From Brachyhypopomus gauderio (lineage: Eukaryota > Chordata > Actinopteri > Gymnotiformes > Hypopomidae), in contig NC_135212.1 in the NCBI RefSeq assembly GCF_052324685.1, positions 49,689,898-49,753,897 of the forward strand: a stretch of DNA of 64,000 nt, written 5' to 3'. The translations under genes were made by a program, and so were the position numbers. The notes beneath the pieces were generated by a model. It saw only the letters and a program-made list of their open reading frames with translations, was not told where the DNA came from and did no database searches. Each line of letters opens with the position of its first letter. Position 1 is the first letter of the stretch. Shown in pieces: positions 20,301-31,034 of the stretch.

Positions 20301-23300
20301 GCGTGCTATGCACAATGGATTAGCAGTCCATCGCCTTAACCTCTCGGCCACCTCGTCGTTTGTGGTTGTGTGTCGATAGCAATTTCAAAGAAGCAAACAC
20401 TTTCACAGCACAAAAGAAGGCTTTTCTGACTTGTGGGTCCTGTAGTTACAGCAGGAGACACGATTGTCAGAAATTAAAGAAAGCAACACCGACGGAGGAG
20501 GGATTCGAACACACACGTGCTATGCATAATGGATTAGCAGTCCATCGCCTTAACCTCTCGGCCACCTCGTCGTTTGTGGTGGTGTGTCGATTGCGATTTC
20601 AAAGATGCAAACACTTTCACAGCACAAAAGGAGGCTTATCTGACTTGTGGGTCCTGCACTTATATAAGGAGACACGATTGTCAGAAATTAAAGAAAGCAA
20701 CACCGACGAAGGTAGGATTCGAACCCACGCGTGCTATGCACAATGGATTAGCAGTCCATCGCCTTAACCTCTCGGCCACCTCGTCGTTTGTGGTTGTGTG
20801 TCGATAGCAATTTCAAAGAAGCAAACACTTTCACAGCACAAAAGCAGCCGTATATGACTTGTGGGTCCTGCACTTACAACAGGAGACACGATTGTCAGAA
20901 ATTAAAGAAAGCCACACCGACGAAGGTGGGATTCGAACCCACGCGTGCTATGCACAATGGATTAGCAGTCCATCCCCTTAACCTCTCGGCCACCTCGTCG
21001 TTTGTGGTTGTGTGTCGATTGCGATTTCAAAGATGCAAACACTTTCACAGCACAAAAGGAGGCTTATCTGACTTGTGGGTCCTGCACTTACATCAGGAGA
21101 CACGATTGTCAGAAATTAAAGAAAGCAACACCGACGAAGGTGGGATTCGAACCCACGCGTGCTATGCACAATGGATTAGCAGTCCATCGACTTAACCTCT
21201 CGGCCACCTCGTCAATTACGGTTGTGTGTCGATTGCGATTTCAAAGATGCAAACACTTTCACAGCACAAAAGGAGGCTTGTCTGACTTGTGGGTCCTGCA
21301 CTTACATCAGGAGACACGATTGTCAGAAATTTAAAAAAGCAACACCGACGAAGGTGGGATTCGAACCCACGCGAGCTATGCAAAATGGATAAGCAGTCCA
21401 TCACCTTAACCTCTAGGCCACCTCGTCGTTTGTGGTTGTGTGTCGATAGCAATTTCAAAGAAGCAAACACTTTCACAGCAAAAAAGAAGGCTTTTTTGAC
21501 TTGTGGGTCCTGCACTTACATCAGGAGACACGATTGTCAGAAATTTAAAAAAGCAACACCGACGAAGGTGGGATTCGAACCCACGCGTGCTATGCAAAAT
21601 TGATTAGCAGTCCATCACCTTAACCTCTAGGCCACCTCGTCGTTTGTGGTTGTGTGTCGATTGCGATTTCAAAGATGCAAACACTTTCACAGCACAAAAG
21701 CAGCCGTATCTGACTTGTGGGTACTGCACTTACACCAGGAGACATGATTGTCAGAAATTAAAGAAAGCAACACCGACGAAGGTGGGATTCGAACCCACGC
21801 GTGCTATGCACAATGGATTAGCAGTCCATCGCCTTAACCTCTCGGCCACCTCGTCAATTACGGTTGTGTGTCGATTGCGATTTCAAAGATGCAAATACTT
21901 TCACAGCACAAAAGGAGGCGTATCTGACTTGTGGGTCCTACACTTATATCAGGAGACACGATGGTCAGAAATTAAAGAAAGCAACACCGACGAAGGTGGG
22001 ATTCGAACCCACGCGTGCTATGCACAATGGATTAGCAGTCCATCGCCTTAACCTCTCGGCCACCTCGTCGTTTGTGGTTGTGTGTCGATAGCAATTTCAA
22101 AGAAGCAAACACTTTCACAGCACAAAAGAAGGCTTTTCTGACTTGTGGGTCCTGTAGTTACAGCAGGAGACACGATTGTCAGAAATTAAAGAAAGCAACA
22201 CCGACGGAGGTGGGATTCGAACCCACGCATGCTATGCACAATGGATTAGCAGTCCATCGCCTTAACCTCTCGGCCACCTCGTTGTTTGTGGTGGTGTGTC
22301 GATTGCGATTTCAAAGATGCAAACACTTTCACAGCACAAAAGGAGGCTTATCTGACTTGTGGGTCCTGCTCTTATATCAGGAGACACGATTGTCAGAAAT
22401 TAAAGAAAGCAACACCGACGAAGGTGGGATTCGAACCCACGCGTGCTATGCACAAGGGATTAGCAGTCCATCGCCTTAACCTCTCGGCCACCTCGTCAAT
22501 TACAGTTGTGTGTCGATTGCGATTTCAAAGATGCAAACACTTTCACAGCACAAAAGGAGGCTTATCTGACTTGTGGGTCCTGCACTTACTTCAGGAGACA
22601 CGATTGTCAGAAATTAAAGAAAACAACACCGACGAATGTGGTATTCAAACCCACGCGTGCAAAGCACAATGGATTAGCAGTCCATCGCCTTAACCTCTTG
22701 GCTACCTCGTCGCTTGCGGTTTTGTGTCGATTGCGATTTCAAAGATGCAAACACTTTCACAGCACAAAAGCAGGCTTGTCTGACTTGTGGGTCCTGCACT
22801 TACATCAGGAGACACGATTGTCAGAAATTAAAAAAAGCAACACCGACGAAGGTGGGATTCGAACCCACGCGTGCAAAGCACAATGGATTAGCAGTCCATC
22901 GCCTTAACCTCTCGGCCACCTCGTCGTTTGTGGTTGTGTGTCGATAGCAATTTCAAAGAAGCAAGCACTTTCACAGCACAAAAGAAGGCCTTTCTGACTT
23001 GTGGGTCCTGTAGTTACAGCAGGAGACACGATTGTCAGAAATTAAAGAAAGCAACACCGACGAAGGTGGGATTCGAACCCACGCGTGCTATGCACAATGG
23101 ATTAGCAGTCCATCGCCTTAACCTCTCGGCCACCTCGTCGTGTGTGGTTGTGTGTCGATAGCAATTTCAAAGAAGCAAACACTTTCACAGCACAAAAGAA
23201 GGCTTTTCTGACTTGTGGGTCCTGTAGTTACAGCCGGAGACACGATTGTCAGAAATTAAAGAAAGCAACACCGACGGAGGTGGGATTCGAACACACACGT

Positions 23301-26300
23301 GCTATGCATAATGGATTAGCAGTCCATCGCCTTAACCTCTCGGCCACCTCGTCGTTTGTGGTGGTGTGTCGATTGCGATTTCAAAGATGCAAACACTTTC
23401 ACAGCACAAAAGGAGGCTTATCTGACTTGTGGGTCCTGCACTTATATAAGGAGACACAATTGTCAGAAATTAAAGAAAGCAACACCGACGAAGGTAGGAT
23501 TCAAACCCACGCATGCTATGCACAATGGATTAGCAGTCCATCGCCTTAACCTCTCGGCCACCTCGTTGTTTGTGGTGGTGTGTCGATTGCGATTTCAAAG
23601 ATGCAAACACTTTCACAGCACAAAAGGAGGCTTATCTGACTTGTGGGTCCTGCACTTATATAAGGAGACACGATTGTCAGAAATTAAAGAAAGCAACACC
23701 GACGAAGGTAGGATTCGAACCCACGCATGCTATGCACAATGGATTAGCAGTCCATCGCCTTAACCTCTCGGCCACCTCGTTGTTTGTGGTGGTGTGTCGA
23801 TTGCGATTTCAAAGATGCAAACACTTTCACAGCACAAAAGGAGGCTTATCTGACTTGTGGGTCCTGCTCTTATATCAGGAGACACGATTGTCAGAAATTA
23901 AAGAAAGCAACACCGACGAAGGTGGGATTCGAACCCACGCGTGCTATGCACAAGGGATTAGCAGTCCATCGCCTTAACCTCTCGGCCACCTCGTCAATTA
24001 CAGTTGTGTGTCGATTGCGATTTCAAAGATGCAAACACTTTCACAGCACAAAAGGAGGCTTATCTGACTTGTGGGTCCTGCACTTACTTCAGGAGACACG
24101 ATTGTCAGAAATTAAAGAAAACAACACCGACGAATGTGGTATTCAAACCCACGCGTGCAAAGCACAATGGATTAGCAGTCCATCGCCTTAACCTCTTGGC
24201 TACCTCGTCGCTTGCGGTTTTGTGTCGATTGCGATTTCAAAGATGCAAACACTTTCACAGCACAAAAGCAGGCTTGTCTGACTTGTGGGTCCTGCACTTA
24301 CATCAGGAGACACGATTGTCAGAAATTAAAAAAAGCAACACCGACGAAGGTGGGATTCGAACCCACGCGTGCAAAGCACAATGGATTAGCAGTCCATCGC
24401 CTTAAGCTCTCGGCCACCTCGTCGTTTGTGGTTGTGTGTCGATAGCAATTTCAAAGAAGCAAGCACTTTCACAGCACAAAAGAAGGCCTTTCTGACTTGT
24501 GGGTCCTGTAGTTACAGCAGGAGACACGATTGTCAGAAATTAAAGAAAGCAACACCGACGAAGGTGGGATTCGAACCCACGCGTGCTATGCACAATGGAT
24601 TAGCAGTCCATCGCCTTAACCTCACGCCCACCTCGTCAATTACGGTTGTGTGTCGATTGCGATTTCAAAGATGCAAATACTTTCACAGCACAAAAGGAGG
24701 CTTATCTGACTTGTGGGTCCTGCACTTATATCAGGAGACACGATTGTCAGAAATTAAAGAAAGCAACACCGACGAAGGTGGGATTCGAACCCACGCGTGC
24801 TATGCACAATGGATTAGCAGTCCATTGCCTTAACCTCTCGGCCACCTCGTCGTTTGTGGTTGTGTGTCGATAGCAATTTCAAAGAAGCAAACACTTTCAC
24901 AGCACAAAAGCAGCCGTATATGACTTGTTGGTCCTGCACTTACAACAGGAGACACGATTGTCAGAAATTAAAGAAAGCAACACAGACGAAGGTGGGATTC
25001 GAACCCACGCGTGCTATGCACAATGGATTAGCAGTCCATCCCCTTAACCTCTTGGCCACCTCGTCGTTTGTGGTTGTGTGTCGATTGCGATTTCAAAGAT
25101 GCAAACACTTTCACAGCACAAAAGGAGGCTTATCTGACTTGTGGGTCCTGCACTTATATCAGGAGACACGATTGTCAGAAATTAAAGAAAGCAACACCGA
25201 CGAAGGTGGGATTCGAACCCACGCGTGCTATGCACAATGGATTAGCAGTCCATCGCCTTAACCTCTCGGCCACCTCGTCAATTACAGTTGTGTGTCGATT
25301 GCGATTTCAAAGATGCAAACACTTTCACAGCACAAAAGGAGGCTTATCTGACTTGTGGGTCCTGCACTTATATCAGGAGACACGATTGTCAGAAATTAAA
25401 GAAAACAACACCGACGAAGGTGGGATTCGAACCCACGCGTGCTATGCACAATGGATTAGCAGTCCATCGCCTTAACCTCTCGGCCACCTCGTCAATTACA
25501 GTTGTGTGTCGATTGCGATTTCAAAGATGCAAACACTATCACAGCACAAAAGGAGGCTTATCTGACTTGTGGGTCCTGCACTTATATCAGGAGACACGAT
25601 TGTCAGAAATTAAAGAAAGCAACACCGACGAAGGTGGGATTCGAACCCACGCGTGCTATGCACAATGGATTAGCAGTCCATCGCCTTAACCTCTCGGCCA
25701 CCTCGTCGTTTGTGGTTGTGTGTCGATAGCAATTTCAAAGAAGCAAACACTTTCACAGCACAAAAGCAGCCGTATATGACTTGTTGGTCCTGCACTTACA
25801 ACAGGAGACACGATTGTCAGAAATTAAAGAAAGCAACACCGACGAAGGTGGGATTCGAACCCACGCGTGCTATGCACAATGGATTAGCAGTCCATCGCCT
25901 TAACCTCTCGGCCACCTCGTCAATTATGGTTGTGTGTCGATTGCGATTTCAAAGATGCAAACACTTTCACAACACAAAAGCAGGCTTGTCTGACTTGTGG
26001 GTCCTGCACTTACATCAGGAGACACGATTGTCAGAAATTAAAAAAAGCAACACCGACGAAGGTGGGATTCGAACCCACACGTGCAAAGCACAATGGATTA
26101 GCAGTCCATCGCCTTAACCTCTCGGCCACCTCGTCAATTATGGTTGTGTGTCGATTGTGATTTCAAAGATGCAAACACTTTCACAGCACAAAAGCAGGCT
26201 TGTCTGACTTGTGGGTCCTGCACTTACATCAGGAGACACGATTGTCAGAAATTAAAAAAAGCAACACCGACGAAGGTGGGATTCGAACCCACGCGTGCAA

Positions 26301-27749
26301 AGCACAATGGATTAGCAGTCCATCGCCTTAACCTCTCGGCCACCTCGTCGTTTGTGGTTGTGTGTCGATAGCAATTTCAAAGAAGCAAGCACTTTCACAG
26401 CACAAAAGAAGGCCTTTCTGACTTGTGGGTCCTGTAGTTACAGCAGGAGACACGATTGTCAGAAATTAAAGAAAGCAACACCGACGAAGGTGGGATTCGA
26501 ACCCACAAGTGCTATGCATAATGGATTAGCAGTCCATCGCCTTACCCTCTCGGCCACCTTGTCGTTTGTGGTTGTGTGTCGATTGCGATTTCAAAGATGC
26601 AAACACTTTCACAGCACAAAAGAAGGCTTATCTGACTTGTGGGTCCTGCACTTACACCAGGAGACACGATTGTCAGAAATTAAAGAAAGCAACACCGACA
26701 AAGGTGGGATTCGAACCCACGCGTGCTATGCACAATGGATTAGCAGTCCATCGCCTTAACCTCTCGGCCACCTCGTCGTGTGTGGTTGTGTGTCGATAGC
26801 AATTTCAAAGAAGCAAACACTTTCACAGCACAAAAGAAGGCTTTTCTAACTTGTGGGTCCTGTAGTTACAGCAGGAGACACGATTGTCAGAAATTAAAGA
26901 AAGCAACACCGACGAAGGTGGGATTCGAACACACACGTGCTATGCATAATGGATTAGCAGTCCATCGCCTTAATCTATCGGCCACCTTGTCGTTTGTGCT
27001 TGTGTGTCGATTGCGATTTCAAAGATGCAAACACTTTCACAGCACAAAAGCAGCCGTATATTACTTGTGGGTCCTGCACTTACAACAGGAGACACGATTG
27101 TCAGAAATTAAAGAAAGCAACACCGACGAAGGTGGGATTCTAACCCACGCGTGCTATGCACAATGGATTAGCAGTCCATCGCCTTAACCTCTCGGCCACC
27201 TCATCGTTTGTGGTTGTGTGTCGATAGCAATTTCAAAGAAGCAAACACTTTCACAGCACAAAAGAAGGCTTTTCTGACTTGTGGGTCCTGTAGTTACAGC
27301 AGGAGACACGATTGTCAGAAATTAAAGAAAGCAACACCGACGGAGGTGGGATTCGAACACACACGTGCTATGCATAATGGATTAGCAGTCCATCGCCTTA
27401 ATCTATCCGCCACCTTGTCGTTTGTGCTTGTGTGTCGATTGCGATTTCAAAGATGCAAACACTTTCACAGCACAAAAGCAGCCGTATCTGACTTGTGGGT
27501 ACTGCACTTACACCAGGAGACATGATTGTCAGAAATTAAAGAAAGCAACACCGACGAAGGTGGGATTCGAACCCACGCGTGCTATGCACAATGGATTAGC
27601 AGTCCATCGCCTTAACCTCTCGGCCACCTCGTCAATTACGGTTGTGTGTCGATTGCGATTTCAAAGATGCAAATACTTTCACAGCACAAAAGGAGGCGTA
27701 TCTGACTTGTGGGTCCTGCTCTTATATCAGGAGACACGATTGTCAGAAA

Positions 27750-27753
27750 TTAA
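27750..27753. other. TTAA target site, left of element copy 1
   Basis: The spacer normally reads aaattaaagaaagc. Here the TTAA is followed by the element's CCCT end, and a second TTAA at 31035-31038 resumes the spacer as aaagaaagc. This is the exact signature of piggyBac insertion. Confidence 0.93.
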
Positions 27754-27768
27754 CCCTCCTGTCGTGTT
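27754..27768 (+). repeat. 5' terminal inverted repeat, element copy 1
   Basis: CCCTCCTGTCGTGTT. Compared with the reverse complement of the other end (CCCTTCGGTTTTGTT) it matches at 11 of 15 positions, with the outer four perfect. Confidence 0.8.
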
Positions 27769-27770
27769 CG

Positions 27771-27784
27771 GGTCAAATCTGACC
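27771..27784. repeat. Subterminal palindrome GGTC-N6-GACC, first
   Basis: GGTCAAATCTGACC, 17 bp inside the 5' end. The same arms recur at 27949 and 30977, so it is a candidate transposase binding site. Counterpart in copy 2 at 34266-34279. Confidence 0.6.
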
Positions 27785-27948
27785 GATTTACAACTTAAAC
27801 CGCTCATAAATATTGTGTTTTACATCTGATTGCTGCAAGGCCTTATGCCATCCTCCACACTATGCACTGGAACATATAAAAGTGATGATCATCTTTTTCA
27901 TTGAATTTTGAGTGTTTTAAACCAACGTTTTACATCTGTGTTGTTGCC

Positions 27949-27962
27949 GGTCAAATGTGACC
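27949..27962. repeat. Subterminal palindrome GGTC-N6-GACC, second
   Basis: GGTCAAATGTGACC differs from the first palindrome by one base in the centre. Counterpart in copy 2 at 34444-34457. Confidence 0.6.
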
Positions 27963-28031
27963 GTCACAGGAAATGAATGGGTATTCAGAATATATTCATC
28001 TATCAGATAGAAAACATCCCCATACAAACTC

Positions 28032-28062
28032 TCACACACACACACCTACACACACACACACT
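28032..28062 (+). repeat. Interrupted CA microsatellite in element copy 1
   Basis: CA dinucleotides interrupted once by cta. The same tract is present in copy 2 at 34527-34557. Confidence 0.8.
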
Positions 28063-28793
28063 GGCACCAGGCCATCCAGGCCTGTCCTTTGTTATGTATA
28101 TGCAGCCATCTCCAGGTAGACGGGGAGGGGGGTGATAGTGGGAACTGTGTAGATCCATTGACTCAGATGGAGAAGAAAAAACCCTGGTCTCCCCTTGGGT
28201 TAGGAGTGCCTCGGTGGTGGATGGGTGTGTATGTGTTGGAACATATATTCAATAATATATTCATAAGTGTGTTGCACATATGAGATATAGTGGCACATAT
28301 AGTGGCAGTTTTTCAAAAGACAAAAACTATTTCAAATAAGGTAAAACAAACCAGAGCTATTTGGGCTAATGAATATGCTACTTTCTGCAGTGTGAGATTT
28401 CCTAAATTTCCTCTTTTTGTTTACTGGTTATGGCTGTTGTGTTTTTTTCACATTATTTCAACCTTTCACTAATCAAATCTCAAACATATCCTGTCTCATG
28501 AGGCAGCCAAAGGTGTGTATTGAAAGGTGTGTCAACAGCAACCACCCACAGCTGACACATGCCTCATTTTACATAACACTGGAGGTAAGAAGGGCTTATC
28601 ACACCTGCCAAGAGAGCAAGAGATCCTGTCATTTGAAATAAGTTGGGAGTCTAGTAGGGAGTCTGTCAAAAGAAGGGGGCTTGGTAGTTCTAGCTAGACA
28701 GTTGTCTGGTATGTGAACCCATCTCTTTCCCATGCTTTTGTGCCTATCCCCCACGTGAACCACACCTTCCAGACTACCTCTCCCCCCCTCACA

Positions 28794-28801
28794 TATTTAT
28801 A
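28794..28801 (+). promoter_or_regulatory. TATA-like box before the transposase, copy 1
   Basis: TATTTATA 40 bp before the first ATG of the transposase. An initiation site about 30 bp downstream would leave a very short leader, so the true start may lie elsewhere. Counterpart in copy 2 at 35289-35296. Confidence 0.35.
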
Positions 28802-28840
28802 GCTTGATGTTTGCCTTGCACTCCTTTTACTCTGAGCACA

Positions 28841-30683
28841 ATGAGTAGGCGACTGACCAAGAGGTTTTCTGTTGAAGAGGTTCTGGTCCAGGTTTTTGGA
28901 CATGATGAAGAGGGCAATGAAATTCAACCAGAGATAGAGGAGGATGTCTCGGAGGTGGAAGACAACATGGATATAGATCTAGACTTGGAGGAGACTGACG
29001 AGTCAACAGATGGAGAGGGAGAAGCACTTGAACAGGCACCTGAGGAGAGATTTCAGTCCAAGAGTGGACACCTGCTCTGGTCTTCATCCCCCCAGGACAG
29101 AAGATGTAGAACGGGAGTCGAAAACATCATAAAGATGACGCCAGGGCCAACACGGTATGCAACATCTCGTGTGGATGACATCAAGTCCAGCTTCCAACTC
29201 TTTTTACCAGAGTCTATTGAGGGAATTATACTAGAGATGACTAACCTAGAGGGGAAGCGTGTGTTTGGCGACACCTGGGGAGAAATTGACCAGGTAGACC
29301 TTCAAGCCTACATAGGTTTGCTGATTTTAGCCGGAGTGTATCGCTCAAACCATGAATCTACTAAAGGTCTGTGGGATGCAGAGGATGGTAGGCCTGTATT
29401 CCGGGCAACCATGTCCTTACAGCAATTTCATATCCTTTCAAGAATTATTCGATTTGATAACAGAGATACACGACCCGTCCGCTGGCGAAATGACAAACTG
29501 GCTGCCATCAGGAAAATTTGGGACAGGTGGGTGGAGCGGCTACCACTAATGTACAATCCAGGCCCAGAGGTGACCGTTGATGAGCGCCTGGTTCCCTTCA
29601 GAGGTCGCTGTTCTTTCAAAGTGTACATTCCAAGCAAACCAGGCAAATACGGAATAAAGATCTGGGCAGCCTGTGATGCCAGGAGCAGCTATGCCTGGAA
29701 TATGCAGGTATACCTGGGTAAAGACAGTACTGGAAGGGCTGAAAAAAACCAGGGCATGCGTGTTGTGCTGGACATGACAACCGGTCTCCAAGGACATAAT
29801 ATCACATGCGACAATTTCTTCACATCGCATGCTCTTGGCCAGGAGCTGCTGAAGAGAAAGCTCACCATGGTAGGGACAGTGAGGAAGAACAAGCCTGAAC
29901 TTCCCCCTGCACTGGTATTGACCAGAGGAAGAGACACACTGTCATCTAAATTTGCTTTCACTGACACACACACTGTTGTGTCATATGTGCCCAAGAAAAA
30001 TAAAAATGTGATCCTGATGAGCACGCTACATAAAGATGCTGCTGTCAGCACCACAGAGGACAAGAAACCTCTTATCATCCAGGACTACAATAAGAACAAA
30101 GGAGGAGTGGACTGCCTTGATAAGGTAATGCAAAGTTTCATCCATCATGTATTTTATTTTAATTTATGTGAATCATAGCATTTTGTGTATGACAGATTCA
30201 ATATTGTTCCCAATCACTTATTTATTGTTCCTTTTATTGCAGCTTACTGGTACATACACCTGCAAGCGGATGACAGCTCGCTGGCCTGTGGCACTGTTCC
30301 ACAACATGCTTGATGTGTCTGCGTTCAACGCATATGTGGTGTGGACAGCTATCAACCCAACCTGGAACCAGGGGAAGAGTTACAAGAGGAGACTTTTCCT
30401 AGCAGAGCTGGGAAAAGCTTTGGTGACTCCTCTTATTCAAAGGCGCCAGTACATCCCCCGCACACCAGCCTCTGCCAGTCTGGTAAGGAGTCTGCAAGCC
30501 ACAGCCCCAGCCCCAGCCCCAGCCCTGGCTGCTCTCCCCCAACAAGGGCATGGACAGAAAAGGAAGCGCTGTGGGCTCTGTGTCCCTAGAGACAACAAGT
30601 CAAGCCTGAGATGCAGCAAATGTTATGCCTATGTTTGCAAGGCCCACTCTGATCTGAGTGTGACATGCCACTCATGTGCATGA
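28841..30683 (+). CDS. PGBD4-like piggyBac transposase, copy 1 (two exons, 574 aa)
   Basis: DDE transposase that excises and inserts the element at TTAA. Exon 1 is 28841-30124 (428 codons), exon 2 is 30243-30683 (146 codons and TGA), joined in phase 0. The start is the first ATG in frame; the frame extends ten codons further upstream but only from a TTG. Residues about 22-69 are strongly acidic. The RNase H-like core has the first catalytic aspartate at D247 (TVDER), the second at D324 (TCDNFF), and the third at D424 with D427 (GGVDCLDK), the known piggyBac arrangement. The C terminus has an Ala-Pro tract, a basic GQKRKR run and a zinc-binding domain (538-573) with spacing C-x2-C-x10-C-x2-C-x4-C-x2-H-x6-C-x2-C, the piggyBac C5HC2 cross-brace type. 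No disabling change was seen. A domesticated host gene is unlikely because the TTAA sites and terminal repeats are preserved. Confidence 0.93.
30125..30242 (+). other. Intron of the transposase gene, copy 1 (118 bp)
   Basis: Begins GTAATG and ends with a pyrimidine-rich tract and TTGCAG. Removing it joins the GGVDCLDK motif to LTGTYTCKR, continuous with the family sequence. It has an in-frame stop at 30176-30178, so a retained intron would give a 445-residue protein lacking the zinc domain. Its length is not a multiple of three. Confidence 0.85.
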
Positions 30684-30699
30684 ATTCACATGCGCGTGT

Positions 30700-30700
<1 letters not shown>

Positions 30701-30753
<53 letters not shown>

Positions 30754-30761
30754 AAACACAC
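30701..30761 (+). repeat. CA microsatellite and interrupted tail, element copy 1
   Basis: Long pure CA tract followed by two caaacaca interruptions. The matching tract in copy 2 is 6 bp shorter and has one interruption, the only length difference I found between the two elements. Confidence 0.9.
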
Positions 30762-30775
30762 CGTGTTGAGTTTGG

Positions 30776-30795
30776 TTTTTTTTTTTTTTTTTTTT
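30776..30795 (+). repeat. T20 homopolymer in element copy 1
   Basis: Twenty T in the 3' untranslated part. The same length appears in copy 2 at 37265-37284. Confidence 0.85.
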
Positions 30796-30918
30796 CTTCA
30801 TTACATGTTCCTTTTGTAATATATTTTCAGTGCATTTGTATTTTCTCTAGATATTTTATGTGTAATTCTATAAATTCGTGTTAACTATCTGAGATGTTGT
30901 TAACAGTGAAAAGTGTTT

Positions 30919-30933
30919 AATAAAACCAATAAA
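30919..30933 (+). terminator. Overlapping poly(A) signals of the transposase mRNA, copy 1
   Basis: Two AATAAA hexamers at 30919-30924 and 30928-30933, about 240 bp after the stop codon and before the 3' end of the element. A T-rich tract follows at about 30947-30959. Confidence 0.7.
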
Positions 30934-30976
30934 TTTGGTGGTGAATTTTTTTTTTTTTTGTGTGTTAAAACAGACC

Positions 30977-30990
30977 GGTCTTTGTAGACC
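30977..30990. repeat. Subterminal palindrome GGTC-N6-GACC, third
   Basis: GGTCTTTGTAGACC, 44 bp inside the 3' end, with the same outer arms as the two palindromes of the 5' end. It overlaps an 8-bp palindrome GACCGGTC at 30973-30980. Counterpart in copy 2 at 37466-37479. Confidence 0.6.
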
Positions 30991-31019
30991 GGGAACACTA
31001 CAGTAAGAAACGTAAGGTC

Positions 31020-31034
31020 AACAAAACCGAAGGG
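31020..31034 (-). repeat. 3' terminal inverted repeat, element copy 1
   Basis: Mate of the 27754 repeat. It also holds four A at 31023-31026, which on the tRNA strand is a T4 run 25 nt past the tRNA gene at 31051. Confidence 0.8.

Larger units (their letters stand above)
1..27753 (-). repeat. Block 1 of the 214-bp tRNA-Ser(GCT) tandem array (129 complete units plus one partial)
   Basis: Direct repeat with an exact 214-bp period. tRNA genes occupy the first 82 bp of each period on the minus strand, starting at 160, 374, 588 and so on to 27552. I checked the register at several points (160, 374, 4868, 20062, 27552) and it never slips, so every insertion or deletion in the block has been a whole monomer. 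The 132-bp spacer comes in two main flavours, distinguishable by tcgattgcgattt versus tcgatagcaattt near its tRNA-upstream end. The block ends at the TTAA where the first piggyBac element sits. There is no gene-free stretch over 132 bp inside it. Confidence 0.97.
27754..31034 (+). mobile_element. piggyBac-type DNA transposon, copy 1 (3,281 bp), autonomous-looking
   Basis: Cut-and-paste element bounded by TTAA duplications. It starts CCCT and ends AGGG. It carries one spliced transposase gene on the + strand, opposite to the tRNA genes, a poly(A) signal pair, and long CA and T tracts in its 3' part. The gene-free 5' part (27754-28840) holds two 14-bp subterminal palindromes, an interrupted CA tract (28032-28062) and an E-box CACGTG at 28752-28757. 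The gene-free 3' part (30684-31034) holds the CA tract, T20, poly(A) signals and a third palindrome. No internal deletion or premature stop was seen, so it could be mobile or recently mobile. Confidence 0.95.

Noticed and set aside
1-27753. Many open frames of 60-154 codons on both strands across the array, with recurring GFEPTRAMHNG-like or GGIRTHACYAQ-like peptides
   Set aside because: They are translations of the strand opposite the tRNA gene plus spacer, restarting every monomer because 214 is not a multiple of three. The peptide pattern is the familiar false protein produced by antisense tRNA sequence. There are no conserved starts and no protein domain.
1-27753. CRISPR array
   Set aside because: Whole 214-bp monomers repeat, with a tRNA in each. 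There are no short repeats separated by unique spacers and the context is eukaryotic.
28089-28641. Small open frames in the 5' part of element copy 1 (and the same in copy 2)
   Set aside because: Low-complexity or featureless peptides of 60-74 residues with no family resemblance, lying in the non-coding end of the transposon.
28811-28840. Transposase start at 28811
   Set aside because: That codon is TTG. The first ATG in frame is at 28841 and a eukaryotic mRNA would use it.
29546-30078. Minus-strand open frames of 94 and 129 codons inside the transposase (and in copy 2)
   Set aside because: Shadow frames of the transposase; the coding evidence (catalytic motifs) is on the + strand.
30586-30884. 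Open frames through the CA and T tracts after the transposase
   Set aside because: Artefacts of microsatellite sequence; no coding signal.
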